Counted from the first letter of the stretch, positions 23,311-35,636 are shown. The stretch: DNA of 64,000 nt from Alligator mississippiensis (GCF_030867095.1 NC_081824.1:90761882-90825881), one strand, 5' to 3'. Notes: generated by a model from the letters alone, not told the origin. Numbers and translations are program-made.

Positions 23311-24289
23311 GCTGTAGTTAGGCATTTTGGGGCCTGGTGCAGGTCATGTGCAGAGTACCTCCCTGCATGCTACTATGTAATAAAATGTATTATGCATTAT
23401 TGTTTGTTTGTTTTTGACATAAGGCACTTGTATAATATAATATGTGAATACCTTAAGTCCATACAAATGTGCATAGCACAAAACACAAACAAAATTACAA
23501 TGAAAAAGAAGATAATGCACAGCAGATACTTTTTCACAGTGTCTACAAAAGTTAAATGGCAAGTAAAGAAACTGGATATTTATCTGTTGCCACGTGTGCC
23601 AACAGTAAGTAGTTAAATATAAAATCATAAAAATCTCTCTACATAGTATCTTCTAAGGAATAATTGTCAAATTACAGAATTTTTCAGAAATTTTACACTT
23701 TAAATAAGATTCCAGGTCTCACAGTATATTTCACATATTCTGATTATCTTCAACAAATTTATGTCAAAAAGTGCATAGCTTTACCTTTATATGGTAACAT
23801 AATGGAATAAATAAATGTTAAGTATTTTGTTTTAATATGTGACTTTCTTACAATCTCAATACTTCACTACATTAACAAAACAAAAATTATTAGAATAGAA
23901 AAGAGCACGACCCTTAAGCATGCTAACATGACACCCCAAATTAGTGTCAAAAAGAAAGAGAGGATTATACGTTTAAGAAGCTGCTGCCTGTGTTGACACA
24001 AAACACCACATACAAAAAGTATTGAAAATAGGTACTAGAATATTCCCAATTAACATGACAATCTTGGTTTCAAATGCAAAATAATTTATTAAAATGAGCC
24101 ATTTCTCAAATTAAAAACAATATTTTTTAAAGCAATACCCCAAATTAACATACATTTCCAAGTTTTTGAGAAAACCTAAGATTAAAACCTAGGATTAAAG
24201 ACCTAAAATAAAAAAAATCAGTTTTTTTCCAGGATTCTCAGGAAATCCTGTGCCAATAGACATCTTGTTTAAATACCAATTTTTTTCAC
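23311..24289. other. AT-rich sequence downstream of the hAT remnant
   Basis: A (GTTT)n run near 23401-23415. No coding signal was read here, although degraded 3' sequence of the hAT element could be included. Confidence 0.4.
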
Positions 24290-24490
24290 CTTTAACATAG
24301 CAAATATGTCAATTAAGAAATTAGAGTTTAACAAAGTCATTATGTCTTGTTCAATTGACAGGACTGCTAAGTTGGATAACCTTTCTTGTCCCGTCAGAAA
24401 CCTTAAATAGTTTTTAACTAATTTTAATTTGCTGAAGCTGTGTATGGCAGTAGCAAGTTATGGGCAATGCCTTGAGGATATTTTTTGACA
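24290..24490 (-). pseudogene. hAT transposase C-terminal (dimerisation) domain remnant
   Basis: Reading the minus strand from 24436 to 24290 gives an uninterrupted stretch of 49 codons. It begins FSKLKLVKNYLR, continues LTGQERLSNLAVLSIEQDI and ends in a hydrophobic IDIFAML. This is the conserved hAT C-terminal dimerisation segment, of the type in ZMYM1-like and related vertebrate hAT transposases. Upstream, after a stop or frameshift, ATAIHS corresponds to the normal start of the block. The DDE core and BED finger were not found, so it is a fossil. Lack of stops in 49 codons may be chance or moderate age. Confidence 0.72.
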
Positions 24491-27400
24491 AGTCTGATAT
24501 TAGGATATCATCAGGCTACCCAAGAGAACTTGGCCTGCTTCATTTTCAGGCTGACGCCAGCAGTTTGGTTGCCTTGCCTGCCAATCACTGGAAGAGTCAA
24601 GGATACATAGAAAAACTCTTTGGAACCATTTATTTTCTCATTTGGTTCTTGGCCGAGCTCAGGGGATGCCCAGAAACTAAGCAGGGTCTGAATCACAAGC
24701 AACTATTTGCATCCCCTTCGCAAACTAAAATTATCAGTGAATTGGAACCTTTAAAAACTGGGGGAAATTGATCCCAGGAGCCATATCTACATCATGTGGC
24801 CAAATGTAGTTAACATCACTCTGTTCAGCTCAGCTGAAAGAAGCTGGGACCTTTGTTTTTGAAAGAAAGAACTAGAAGGTGGCCCCAAGTGCCACACAGG
24901 AGGGCAATGCCCCTCTTCTAAAGCACTGTGAAGGACAAACTTTTTGTGGGGCTGGGCCCTACCCATAGGGTGATCGTGTGCCCCATTTGGGCAAGACAGC
25001 CCCATTCTCAAAGCCTGTCCCCTTGGAGGAACAGGGGAGCTTCCTGAGGAGGCACCCAGAATTGGTGTTGCAGTCTGGCCATCAGCTGGCTGCTCCCACC
25101 TGGCTACCTAGCTAATGCCATACCCCTGGACCACCATCTGCCCTCCCCCCACCCACCCCCCATGCCAAAGCAAGTCAACCTGCCCCAGCTTCCATCTTGT
25201 GAGGCTCTCTCAGTGCCAGTTGCATCCAGGGGTCTTAGCTAACTTCATGCCCGGAGCTGCAAGAGGGGAAACAAGGCTTGTTTGCCCTCACCCACCTGCA
25301 CATTTGATTTGATTTGGCACTCCCTCATGTCTGACACTGGTGCACCATTTGCACCACCCTTGCCATGGTATTGGAGGTTACAAACAATCTGCAAACACTG
25401 CTAGAGCCAGTGCTCTCAGAGCTATCAAGCTCCTTGTTGCAAAGGCTAGACACAGAGGCTAAGTACAGACATTCAAGAAGCCCAAGGCAGAAGTGCTCTG
25501 AGTATAGTACTTTACTCAAGCATTCTAGATTCGGTCGAGACAGAGCCAAACACACTAGTGCTGTTTAGCAGGAAGGGTTTGGAGCCTGCCTGCACAAGCT
25601 ACAGCCAGCATCCTGGGGGCTCTCCAGCAAACCTCACAGGAAGCTTCAGGAGCCGCCAAGCAGATGAGCTAGCCAGCCCCCTGCTAGCTGGGCCCCTCTT
25701 CCCAGCCCTACTCCCTGCTAGCTGGCTACTGCCAGCACCGGCAGCTTTCATGCTCTGCAAGCCTGGCCTATGCAGTTGTCAGGAGAGAGACCCTGGGTTC
25801 CTTCCTCCACCGCCCTCCTGGGTATGCTGTGGCACACTCTAGGGCCGGGGCAGCTGCAGACAGAAACCCTGCTTCCCCCACCCACTCCCAACCAAGCTGT
25901 GCACAGGGCTGGGATCAGAGGCTGTCACTGACTCGGGTCAGTGATAGCTGAAGGGGCAGGGCCAGCACAAGAGCTCCACCTGAGGCTAGAATGCCCTGCA
26001 CAATATCCCCCACCTGGGATGGCAGCAGTCGCGCTCTAAGTGAACTCTTGATAGGATCTGTCACAGAAATTCAATAAAGCGCTCTAAAAGAAAGGACTTT
26101 AATACCTCATCCATCAAGGGTTAACTTAGAGTGCAACCTGCCATTTTAAAGTGCTTGAAGAGCTGTGAATGTCTATTTAGTTACGGCTTTAGAGCATTTT
26201 CTGCCTGCTTAAAGTGAGATAAGCGCAATGTCTGTACCTATACAGTGTGTGGAAATCATGGAAAAGGTTCTAGGACAATCTGCATGGCAGAACGGCTTGG
26301 AGCAATAGATCTCTGCAACTGACGTTCTTGTTAGTTTCCACGTTGTTCTTAGAAGTGAGAAAATTGACAAGAATATCCTTTAACTAAACAGATTTTGTTT
26401 CAGAGAGGCAGGATTTTCTATGGATTTCTTGCTAACAGGAAATTACTGGAAATTTTGGTTTTATTCAGATTCACACCAAAAGGTGGAATTCAAAAAATGG
26501 AATTTTCTGTCAACTGGAAACCTACCTTTCCGAAAGCTCTACTCCGGACATTACTGTACAAATACATATAGTTCTGTAATTTGTTACTTTCTGATCCATT
26601 TCTACCTGCCTTAATCTGTGTCTGTGCTACCTTATCTGTGGATATACTTAAATGATAAAATTATGAACCCTTTTATGCTCCCGTGAAAAGTTTATTCTAT
26701 TGGCTTCATTGAGACAAGTCATTGGATTAAATGCTTATTAGTGTAAAGTGCTCAGAATCTTGCCAACAATGCATTTCTTATGTTATCATTCAAGAGTTAA
26801 CATACTTAAATACTTTAAGATATGTTTTTGCTTTCATACATGCCTTCCAAGAAATTTAAATTTTAACATATGGTTCAAATAAAATAAGGAAAAATACACA
26901 TACAAACTTTATGTTTCTTCTTTTGCTTGAAATCACTTCAAACTTTAGCATATATTCATTCTGGTATTTCTGATTTGTTCACTTCTATCTGTTTAGTCTC
27001 TCTTTTCTTTTCCTATCCAGGGAGTCAGGGCTACAAGCTTCTGAAGTCAGTTCAGATGGTTATCTGCAATTTCTCTTTGTAGTGCTCTTTGAGGTCAAAT
27101 CTATTACAGTGTATGCTCAGACTGACTTTGCAGACTTAACTCCATCGGGCTTACTATGACATACTCAGCAGTTCACCAGACAGCCTGTTATCCATAGATA
27201 CAGAAGATGTTAAAACTGATGCATAAAAAACCCGGCTTCGTCCCTGTGCTGCACCTTTGTGGCTGAAAAACCTCCTGCACCTTAAATGATCTAATAAAGA
27301 GTGTGCCATTTTTTTATGATCAAGATAAAAATTATTTTAACCACTAAGCAGTGCCATTATATTAAAAAAGGAAATGAATTAAAACAGTTAATGCCATGAA

Positions 27401-27703
27401 GATTAGCCACTATGGCCATTTTCAAGAGTTTTGATGATGTGGTCTTCTGTCATATCATGCCAGCTGGGAAGGTAACATGCATCAACCTATAACGCTCATT
27501 AAATATTTGCAGCTGACTAAAGTTGAAAAGAGGAAACTTTGATAATGTCAGTTTCTAACTTCCCATTCTACACGAGACCATTTAAATTTCTATGTGCAAT
27601 AGCGCTTTTGGTTATTTTTTCATAATGTTTGAGTAGCTTTAAAATATAAATCACCAATATTTTAAATGGAAAGACAGTTTGAGTCGGTGACTTGTAATTT
27701 GGA
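24491..27703. other. Unassigned, GC-rich from 24860 to 26030
   Basis: At 24968-25025, a TAGGGTGATCGTGTGCCCC-like string followed by GACAGCCCC resembles a DNA-transposon terminus common in turtles and crocodiles. No partner end was found. 25540-26000 is GC-rich and may be an unrecognised repeat. 26030-26230 contains GCGCTCTAA- and TTTAAAGTGC-like words but no clear inverted ends. Confidence 0.35.
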
Positions 27704-27800
27704 GCCTTATAGAAAAGTAGGACTGGAAAGGACCTCTGGAGGTCACCTAGTCAAACCCCCTGTATGAGGCAGGATCATTCCTACCCAAACCACCCCCATA
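27704..27800 (-). mobile_element. CR1 3' tail fragment, minus
   Basis: TTATAGAAAAGTAGGACTGG, AAAGGACCTCTGGAGGTCAC and CTAGTCAAACCCCCTG are the complement of the CR1 3' end. Related minus-strand CR1 coding reappears at 28425. Confidence 0.78.
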
Positions 27801-27963
27801 AAATCTCTCTCTAACCCATTACTGAAACTACACATTCAACCCTGCCACACAACCACAAAGCATAACAATATAAACTGTTACAGGTAAAGCAGGGGGACAA
27901 TAGCAACCAACATCCTCCTTCTGCAAGTGTTGTTAAAGACTTTGAGGTGATCTGACACCAGCT

Positions 27964-28020
27964 GACCGGGGGGCTGGACCCAATGATCTCATGAGGTCCC
28001 TTCAAGCCCTAATGTCTGAA
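27964..28020 (+). mobile_element. CR1 3' tail fragment, plus, inverted to its neighbour
   Basis: GGGGGGCTGGACCCAATGAT, CTCATGAGGTCCCTTCAAG and CCCTAATGTCTGAA form a CR1 3' end pointing the opposite way from 27704-27800. Confidence 0.78.
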
Positions 28021-28424
28021 AAACACACGCAAGAGATGCAAGGAAGACGGCTCCCCACCCCCCCTGCCCAACTACAGAGGAAGGAGTAAACCCTCAAAGT
28101 CTATACCAATCTGACCATGGGGTAGAACTTTTTTCTGACATCAAATGTGGTGATCAGTCTGACCCCAAGCGGAGGGGCAAGAACCTCTAACCAGGAACTT
28201 CCATGTTTAAGTCATAACAGGAACATAGGCATACCCCAAACAAAATCCCCAGCCTAAGCTGAAGACAACACCCACAGTTTCTGAGGAAAATGTAAAGAAA
28301 ACCCTGCCATAAGTAGCAACGAGGGGGGGGTGGCATGAGAGGGGAAGGGATATTTTCCTGGGCCCATGCAGAAACCAGCAAGGTCCAGAAGGTTCAGAAA
28401 TACCGAAAATACAATAACAGACAC
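28021..28424. other. Unassigned sequence between CR1 pieces
   Basis: Possibly diverged CR1 or a target split by the plus-strand CR1. There is a G-run at 28323-28330. Not resolved. Confidence 0.35.
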
Positions 28425-28880
28425 AGCTACTCCTAGAACTTCTCCAACAAGTGCTTATTCAACCTCTTCTTGAACACCTCCTTCCAAGCCCTTTATAATT
28501 TTTGTTGCCTGCCTCTGGACCTTCTCTAACTTCTCCATGTCCTTTTAAAAAATGTGTATCCCAAAGCTGTACACAGTACTCCAGATGAGGCTTAACCAGT
28601 ATCAAGTAAAGAAACACTGTCACCTCTTATGTCTTGCACCTAATTATCCTGTCAATGCAGCTCAAAAATGCACTCATTTTTTGTGCAGCTGCATGTCATT
28701 GTAAGCTCATATTGAGTCTGTGATTCATCAAAATTCCTAGATCCTTTCCCGTAATTCTGCCTTCCAGCCAGATGTCCCCCAACTTATGTCTGTACTTTTG
28801 ATTAGTCTTCCCAAGGTGTAGCACCTTGCAGTTGTCAGCACTGAACTTCATCCTGTTGGCTCCAACCCAGTTTATTGTGC
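28425..28880 (-). mobile_element. CR1 ORF2 (reverse transcriptase C-terminal) fragment
   Basis: CTCTGGACCTTCTCTAACTT, then TGTACACAGTACTCCAGATG and GTAGCACCTTGCAGTTGTC are the complement of the CR1 thumb region and the segment before it. Stops and shifts occur throughout. It is probably the same insertion as 27704-27800. Confidence 0.75.
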
Positions 28881-30160
28881 CTCATGGCACAATAAATTAA
28901 TACACTAGTGTTGTACCTCTGGAGATCATTTTTCAAATCTAATTAAGACAGAAGTGGTTTGGAAGAAGCCAATTAAATCAAACTTCCTTAGTCTGTCAGC
29001 TCCCAAAGTTCACAACTGGAGCCTCTTAAGACTCCCAGCCTATTTCAGATGATCAAGCAGCAGCAATAGCAATACTAATTCTTCCCCCAACTGTCTATAG
29101 CCAGGAAATTAACATTTTCCTCTCAGTCGTGGACTAAAAATGTATGACACTTCAACTGAATCACTGCAAATAGGGGGCTACAACTCAAAAACATTTAAAT
29201 ATTAAAGATAAAAAAACTGCCACATTCTCTACTATCTGGACAAGAGCAAGATAATTTTGCCATTTTCTGACTTTACTTTGCAACTTTAGCCTGCCAGGTC
29301 ACTCCAGTGGCCTGGAGTGGCTATGCCAAGTGCACCAAACAGCACCAACACTAGTTTTGTCCACTGGATATCCATAGGAATTTTGTGAATATAAATAATT
29401 TCGCATAAAAATTTATGCATGTTATCACAAGTAAGAAATAAGATGTGCATCCTTATCTCACACCCTGTAATGGTCCTTCTTTACATATTTTTAAAAGTGT
29501 CTTTGATTTTCAGTTAAAGGTGCTTTGTTATCTCAGAGGTACATTACAGTAGCTTGATTACCATCATGTGATACAGCATTTGCTAAGATAATGACTTTCT
29601 TGTGAATGGCTGAGTCAATAAGCATATAAAATCTTCATATATTGTCTGTGTCTGTGTTATTGCTGCCCTTCGGCTGAAGTAATTATACCTTTCTTCCTTT
29701 GGGAAAAAAAAAGTTACCCGGTGTTTTTTCTTTTTTCCTTTCTTTATTACCACTGCTCTGACTTACATTTAATTACTGAAGCACTCAGTAGTTTGGTGAG
29801 TCTGCTTCCTATTGTCTGAGCCTCAGTGCTATGAAATGAAGAGTAGCAGACTGCCTGATGAACTTGGTTAGGAGATGTTATCAGTTACAGTTACCTAAAT
29901 TCATGAGAAAAAAGGAAAAAAAAATACATATATACTGTATATATCTTTGTTTTCTGTGAAATGTGCACAAGATTGATGATAATGACAATACACATGTTAG
30001 TTAATTTAGTCTAGAAGGGTTGAGCTTCAAAATCAGTGTTGTGACAATAGATTCTCTGCACCCCAATACTCAAGGCGTTCATTAATTTCAGCTTCCCTTT
30101 CTCTTCCCCTTTGTGCAGGTGCTTACAGAAAAGGCAACTGGAAAGTCAGAGCATAAGTAT
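28881..30160. other. AT-rich sequence, no recognisable feature
   Basis: Contains an ATATATACTGTATATAT palindrome at 29929-29945. No coding. Confidence 0.45.
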
Positions 30161-30510
30161 ACCTAGGGCAGGGAATGGCAACCTCCAGCGCACGTGCCAG
30201 AGCATGGCACATGAGACCATTTTGCTCAGCACGTCACAGCCAGCCCAGGCTCTGGGCAGCTGCTGCCAGCCGTGGAGCCCAGGCTGCTCCCAGCAGGTGG
30301 CTGGGAGGCTGCAAGCCCTGCTGCAAGCACCCTGAGCTCCATGGCTGGCAGCAGCTACACAGAGCCTGGGCCAGCTGCAGGGGCAGCACCAGCCTCTTCC
30401 CAGTCGGGGGGGGGGACTCAGGGAGGGCTATGCTGTGGGCAGGAGTGGGGCAGGTTCAGCTGCGTGGTGGCCCAGGCAGCGCTAGAGGGGTGGGTATGAT
30501 GGGGCTTATG

Positions 30511-30994
30511 CAAATTTTGGAGTGGCTATAGGCCCCCCCTAGCACCGTCCCTGTGGGCTCCAAAGCCCCAACTGGGTTTTGTGCCAGTGGCAGCTGTGTA
30601 CAATCCTCTGTGGGGATGGCAGGGGAGGGACCCGAGGCAATGCAACCCCAGGCCCCTCCTCCACCATCCAGTCTGAGGTGTGCATGCAGTCGCCACTAGT
30701 ACAGAGCTGGTGCTGGGGCTCTGGAGGCCTGGCATCAGCTCCATGCTGGCAGCGACCGCATGTGTGCCTTGGAGAGCAGGGTGTGGGAGGGGCTGGAGCA
30801 GTGTATACATGCATGCCTTTGGGCGGATGGCAGTGGAGGGGCTGGGGTTGTGCTGCCTCAGGTCCCTACCCTGCCATCTGCCCAGAAAGGTGCATGCAGC
30901 AAGTGCTGGCACAAAGCCTGGTTAGGGCTCTGGAGCCCACAGGGGCAGTGCTGGAGGGGCTTGAGAGGCCTACAGACACCCCAAAATTCACCTT
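30511..30994. repeat. Large inverted repeat inside the hAT element
   Basis: About 180-200 bases from 30511 reappear inverted, ending near 30994. Both arms contain GTGGGCTCC, a TTTGTGCCAG segment, GATGGCAGGG..AGGGACC and CAACCCCAG..CCCCTCC. A partial third copy of the arm start lies at 31155-31205. Confidence 0.75.
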
Positions 30995-31324
30995 AATTCC
31001 TCATAATCAATCCTCCAGTGCTGCGTGGGTTGCTGCTACCCACTCTGCTCCAAGCCCAGTCCCAGCCCAGCCCCTACACCTGGGAGTGCTGCGCCTTTGC
31101 AGGCTCAGCTGTACGGGGCAGTTGGGCAGTGGCTGTGCTGGGAGGAGTGGCTAAAGTGAATTTTGGGATGGCTATAGCCCCCGCCCCCAGGCCCAGCTAG
31201 CACCACCCCTGCCTCCAAGCCAGGGCCTCGGTGAGCCGTGCTGCATCCCGGGGAAGCACAGAGGCTGCAGCAGGCCTGAGGCATTGTCGAATCAGTCCTT
31301 GTCCCATTGCCCAGCAGTCCACCC

Positions 31325-31414
31325 ACATGTGTGCACATGTGTCTGGTTCTGTGTGTGTGTGCATTACATGTGTGTCTGCTTCTCTGTGTGCACACGTGTG
31401 TGTGTGTGTGTGTC
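31325..31414 (+). repeat. TG microsatellite
   Basis: Interrupted (TG)n tracts with CACATG words, inside the hAT element. Confidence 0.85.
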
Positions 31415-31682
31415 TGGTTCTTTCTCTCCCATCACAACATGCTTAACAAAAACAGAATAAGCAACAACAAGAGTAGTATATGAAGTTTTATTTATTGTCA
31501 CCAGACTTAGAATTTTTTTAAGCAGAATTTATTATTATTAACTGTATATTAATATGCAATGCATCCTGCCATGAACCGCCCCACCAGAATTTTGTTTTTC
31601 TGGCATACTAGCACCTTACAAGGTAGACATTGCAGATTTTTCAGCACTCTGGCCAAAAATGTTGCCTACCCCCGACCTAGAG

Positions 31683-31975
31683 AGTCATGTGGTTAAGGCC
31701 CAGGACATATTTAAAGTAATTTCCTGGCTCTGCCACAGACTATCTGTGTGATCTAGGTCACATCATTTAATCACTCCACACTTCAGTTTGTCATCTACTA
31801 AAGGAAGCCATTAGTACTTTCTACAAATGCTTGCCTGTCTAGCATATTTAAATTTTAAGCTCTTCAAGGCAATCTCTCTTATTTTATGCTTGTTCAATGC
31901 CTAGTACAAGAAGTCCCAATCAGTCTAAGCACTAATGTAACAAGAATTATTATCAGCAATTCCAAATGGAAAGCC
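31683..31975 (+). mobile_element. MIR/CORE-type SINE next to the hAT insertion
   Basis: GTGGTTAAGGCCCAGGACAT (SINE head), TTTCCTGGCTCTGCCACAG, CTGTGTGATCTAGGTCAC, CACTTCAGTTTG and the tail TTTTAAGCTCTTCAAGGCA occur in the standard order. The hAT target duplication directly precedes the recognisable head, so the hAT probably inserted at or just inside the SINE. Confidence 0.75.
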
Positions 31976-32334
31976 CAGACTCTCTGCCTAAACCCCAGTT
32001 CAGCAAGCTACTTATATGTAAGCTTGCCACATAAATGGGGTAACTTAAAGTTAGGAGTGTGCTTCAGTACGTTGGCTATACAGGGCATTAACCTCAAAAG
32101 GATGGTTTTATTCCTAGCTGCAAGTAGTTTTTTTGTTTTATTCTTTATTTTGATTTGCACCTATTTATAAAGCTCCTCCCTTAATGAATAGATCTTATGT
32201 CCTTTGTAGTATGTTGGGTTTCTGTTCAGTCATCCCACTGGCTTATAAATATTTCTAAACATCTAATTGAAACTTTTATATCTGGCAGTTGGACTATTCA
32301 AGGGATTGAAGTGGGAGAAAACAATCCTTTCACT
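31976..32334. other. No recognisable feature
   Basis: Nothing assignable. Confidence 0.4.
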
Positions 32335-32586
32335 GGGCATGTCTACACAAGATGCCTTAATGTGCAGAATGTTCTACTGAGCACTAGCATGTCATGGCAA
32401 AAGCCATGCTAATGTGCAGTAGAATTAGTCTACTGCACATTAAGCAACACAAAAAGTTCACTTTTTGGAACTTTTTGCCATGGTGCATTAGCACAGCTCC
32501 TGTGCCTTTATCTAATAACTCATATTAGAGGTACTAAACTTAATGTGCAGTAGCGAAGGCACATTAATGAATGTGTAGACATGGCC
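32335..32586. mobile_element. MITE, TTAATGTGC family, complete
   Basis: The ends GGGCATGTCTACACAAG and (reverse complement) GGCCATGTCTACACATTC are inverted, each followed by a TTAATGTGC word. The middle is palindromic, around GTGCAGTAGAATTAGTCTACTGCAC (32414-32438). About 250 bp, non-coding. The flanks show no convincing duplication (CTTTCACT versus ACAGTCAG). Confidence 0.78.
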
Positions 32587-34424
32587 ACAGTCAGTCAAAT
32601 GACAAAAAAGTATGGTTGCGGCACATCCTTTCAACATATGAAAAACAATCTTAATGTGGGGCCTGAGTGCTTTTTCTGCTATCTTTTGCCCCCATATTAA
32701 AGTAAAATACACTAGAAGTGAGAAGAGAAATTCTTGCTCACAGCACAAACATTTTTGTTCACAAGAGAGTCTTGTCTCTGGAAATAGGGCATCCTTGGAC
32801 CAAGAATTTATTCTGGCCTAATGCAAACCCATGTTAAGGTCTGAAATTCCAGTGGGTGGTAAATACAGAAGAAATTAACTGTCAGAGAATTTTAAATTAA
32901 CTTATGAGGCTTATTAAGTCACCTTGGCAAAGAGAAGGGTCTCCTACTGACTAGTTTAGAGAGGGGGGAGAAAAGGCTAAGAACAGAAACAGGAGGCCTG
33001 CTGAGGGAAAGATAACCTATGACCTTGAGAAACAACCACGTGTAGGATGATCCTGTACTTTTTAGGTGACTGTGACCCAAAGAATGTGCAACAGCAATGA
33101 AGAAATCCATATCAGCATTTTTGTTTCAGTTAAATCTCTGTATTCCTTGTGTTAAAGCAAAGAGTGATTGAGTTTTGGAGCCCCTTATAAAAAGTTTGCA
33201 GTTCATCGATTTCAACTCTAAAATGCCTAAATTTGCCTGAAGACTTGAGCCACAAACCCAAAGCATCTACAAGGTTGAAGTTCTATGAAAGACTGTGCCT
33301 TAAGCTACTATGAAGCCTGGGAGTCCAAGGCAAATGGGCTTTTAGGGCCCATTTCTATGAAAGGATAACAGACAAAGGACCTGTACCTAGGAAGAGCTCC
33401 AGAGAGGCTAATGAAAAGTGAGAGTGCCGGGGCCTACTCAGACTAATGGAAACTTAAAAGCACATGGGGCCAACATGTTGCAACCCGAATTCAGCAGCTT
33501 AATGAATGTTGAGCAAGAGATGGGCACAGGGGCCAAGCTCCATAAAGGCTCTCTGATAATGACCAAGACCAGTAGCAATACGAAAAATCATTGGCATTGT
33601 TTAGAGGCTCTGTTCCAGTTTCTAGAGCAGATACCATCCTCACCTCCATAGTTTGGATGTGCACTGAACACGTCAGGAGGGAAGTGAACAGAACTAAAAT
33701 CTGACCTTACTCTGTCATTCCATCCCCAAATGGGAGAGGACTGAGAACTGTGTGAGGAAGCTTGTGCCACTATTTCTATGGGTAAGCAGGGGATTTTTGT
33801 TTCCAGCGATCTCAGTCTGGCATCTTTCATGAGCATGAAAATTCTCTTTTAAAATAATATTCATTCACCTGCTTTAAAGGATTGCCAAATTGGCACATTA
33901 TAGAGACATAAGGAACTGTGTGCTTTTCCAAATGTAATTCGTCTCATGTGAGAGCAGCATAAATGCTTTCAGCTTCCTGGGCTCATAACTGCCCTGTGGT
34001 ATGAAGAAGAGTTTCTACCTTCAAAACTTTTTCTGGTCATTTTGTAATAAACTTTAGCTGCTTTGTGTCATGCCTGCCACAAGTGATATGTTTTCAGAGC
34101 ACACTCGTATTGACTTTTCTGATAACCTTTACCTACCAAATCATGCACGCGAACCACTGAACAGATGTTAAACCTTTTGGTTGCAGACCGCCCCATTTCC
34201 TGTATCCTATATAGTGAACCATGTTGTACATTCACTGTGAACATTTATGGATCTGGAGTAATCTTAACAAATGTGAGAAACTCTCATCACAAAAGCTCAA
34301 GTAAAACTAGGCTTAATGCAGCCATTCTCAGTGGGGAGACTGAACCCTTCCCTTGATCATGTCTGCATGTTTTGCTCCCAGTCTGTTGCTCTGGAAGATG
34401 AAGAGGTTCCACATACTTGTTTTA
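32587..34424. other. No recognisable feature
   Basis: Single-copy-looking sequence. No coding signal. Confidence 0.4.
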
Positions 34425-34610
34425 ATATATTATTTGAATTATTGTAGCATCTAGATGCTTTATCTGAGATTATAGCTTTGTTTTGCGAGGAACTGTACAC
34501 ACATAGGAGGAAAAGGGCAGTCTGTTTTGAAGAGCCTTCAATCTTAATACACAAGACAGACAAAGCATGAGCCAAAGTACAAATTATATACACGTTACAG
34601 TTGGGGAAAC
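34425..34610 (-). mobile_element. CORE/MIR-type SINE, tail part
   Basis: Reading the minus strand: GTTTCCCCAACTGTAAC, GTCTGTCTTGTGTATTAAGA, GGCTCTTCAAAACAGACTG and a GTACAGTTCCTCG segment, then an AATAAT-like end. This is the tail half of the SINE whose head is at 35637-35735. The two halves are separated by an LTR. Confidence 0.75.
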
Positions 34611-34615
34611 AATGC

Positions 34616-35631
34616 TGTAACATCAGCAGCTCTGGGCTGATGCTACCAAGGTTCCCACCCCAGCTTCCCATTGGACTCCAACCTCCTCACCTCACTTCCA
34701 GTCTCTCTGGGTCCTGCCCCTTCATGTTTATCTCACACGCCATTACTTGGTGTAATAGATTCATTGGGATGCTGCCCCAAGAGGCAGATATGGGGTTTGG
34801 TGGGTGTCTAAACTCAGGCTCTTCCAAGCCCCAGCTTACTTTTAACTCTGGCTGGGTCCTGTATCCAGGGCCCACCACACAAGGACCCTAGGTTCTCAGG
34901 CTCCAGCTCCAGCTCAGCCCTCTGCAGGCTCTAGACCACTCAGCCCCTAGGTATACCCCCTTTGCAGGCATAGGATTTACACTGCCTACCTGTCCTGTGG
35001 CCAGACATCCAGTCCTCTGACATGCCACAATCCTCCCTGTTGTAACGTATTTGGGCTCCTGCCCATTCACAACACCCCAGGTCATCAGCCCCCGAGGAAC
35101 ATTGTAAACTGAGTACATCTGCTGCACCCCAGTGGCCTCCAGTGCACCCCTTAGAGCCACCCCAATCCTTCGGCGCAAATGTAAATCAAAGTATGAACTG
35201 CTTGCAAATACTGAACTTGCTAAATGCAAACTCCCCTGTCAGGGTTAACTCTTACCTGGAGTAACACAAACACAAAAGGTGCAAAGTACTTATCTCATGT
35301 CTCTTCCATCCATCTGTAGTATACGGTCCTCACCCCAGGCAGTCCTTAGCCTCCAAGTAGTCTCGACTGGCTCTTCCCTGGACCTCTACCTCCCATGGCT
35401 CCTATAGCCAGACTTCTTCTTCTGGGCTAAGCCTTGGGCTATTGAGCCTCTCCCTGGGTCACCTGACCCTCTACTTCTGCCCCAGGCCTATCAATCACTG
35501 CCTACATCTGTGGTGGGCAGCCATCTTATTTAGATCCCTTTCACCATTAAGTCTGTTCAAATGGGCTGGGCTGGCCAGCAGGCTCTGGGCTCCCTCCCCC
35601 TTTTCAGTAATGGAGCAGGAGCCCCATTACA
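34616..35631. mobile_element. Solo LTR (1.02 kb) inserted in a CORE-SINE
   Basis: Starts TGTAACATC and ends CCCATTACA, with flanks AATGC (34611-34615) and TATGC (35632-35636), a 5-bp duplication with one mismatch. Removing it joins the minus-strand SINE head (..TTTAATCTCTTTGCAT) to its GTTTCCCC continuation, which fixes the boundaries independently. The body is GC-rich. A TGTAACGTATTTGGG motif at 35041 resembles the end sequences and hints at internal duplication. There are no retroviral frames. Transcription direction could not be settled. Confidence 0.75.
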
Positions 35632-35636
35632 TATGC

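Larger units (their letters stand above)
30169..31674. mobile_element. 1.5-kb GC-rich non-autonomous hAT element with target duplications
   Basis: The left end CAGGGAATGGCAACC and the right end (reverse complement CGGGGGTAGGCAAC) match the common hAT terminus CAGGGGTCGGCAACC. The 8-bp flanks ACCTAGGG (30161-30168) and ACCTAGAG (31675-31682) match 7 of 8. The interior is very GC-rich, holds a large inverted repeat and a TG microsatellite, and lacks any transposase domain. Frames of 118-191 codons on the plus strand and 128 on the minus strand overlap each other in the palindrome and are judged spurious. Confidence 0.82.

Noticed and set aside
30526-31154. Overlapping 128-codon (minus) and 191-codon (plus) frames as candidate genes
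   Set aside because: They lie in a GC-rich inverted repeat inside a hAT element. GC-rich palindromes open frames on both strands, and no domain is visible.
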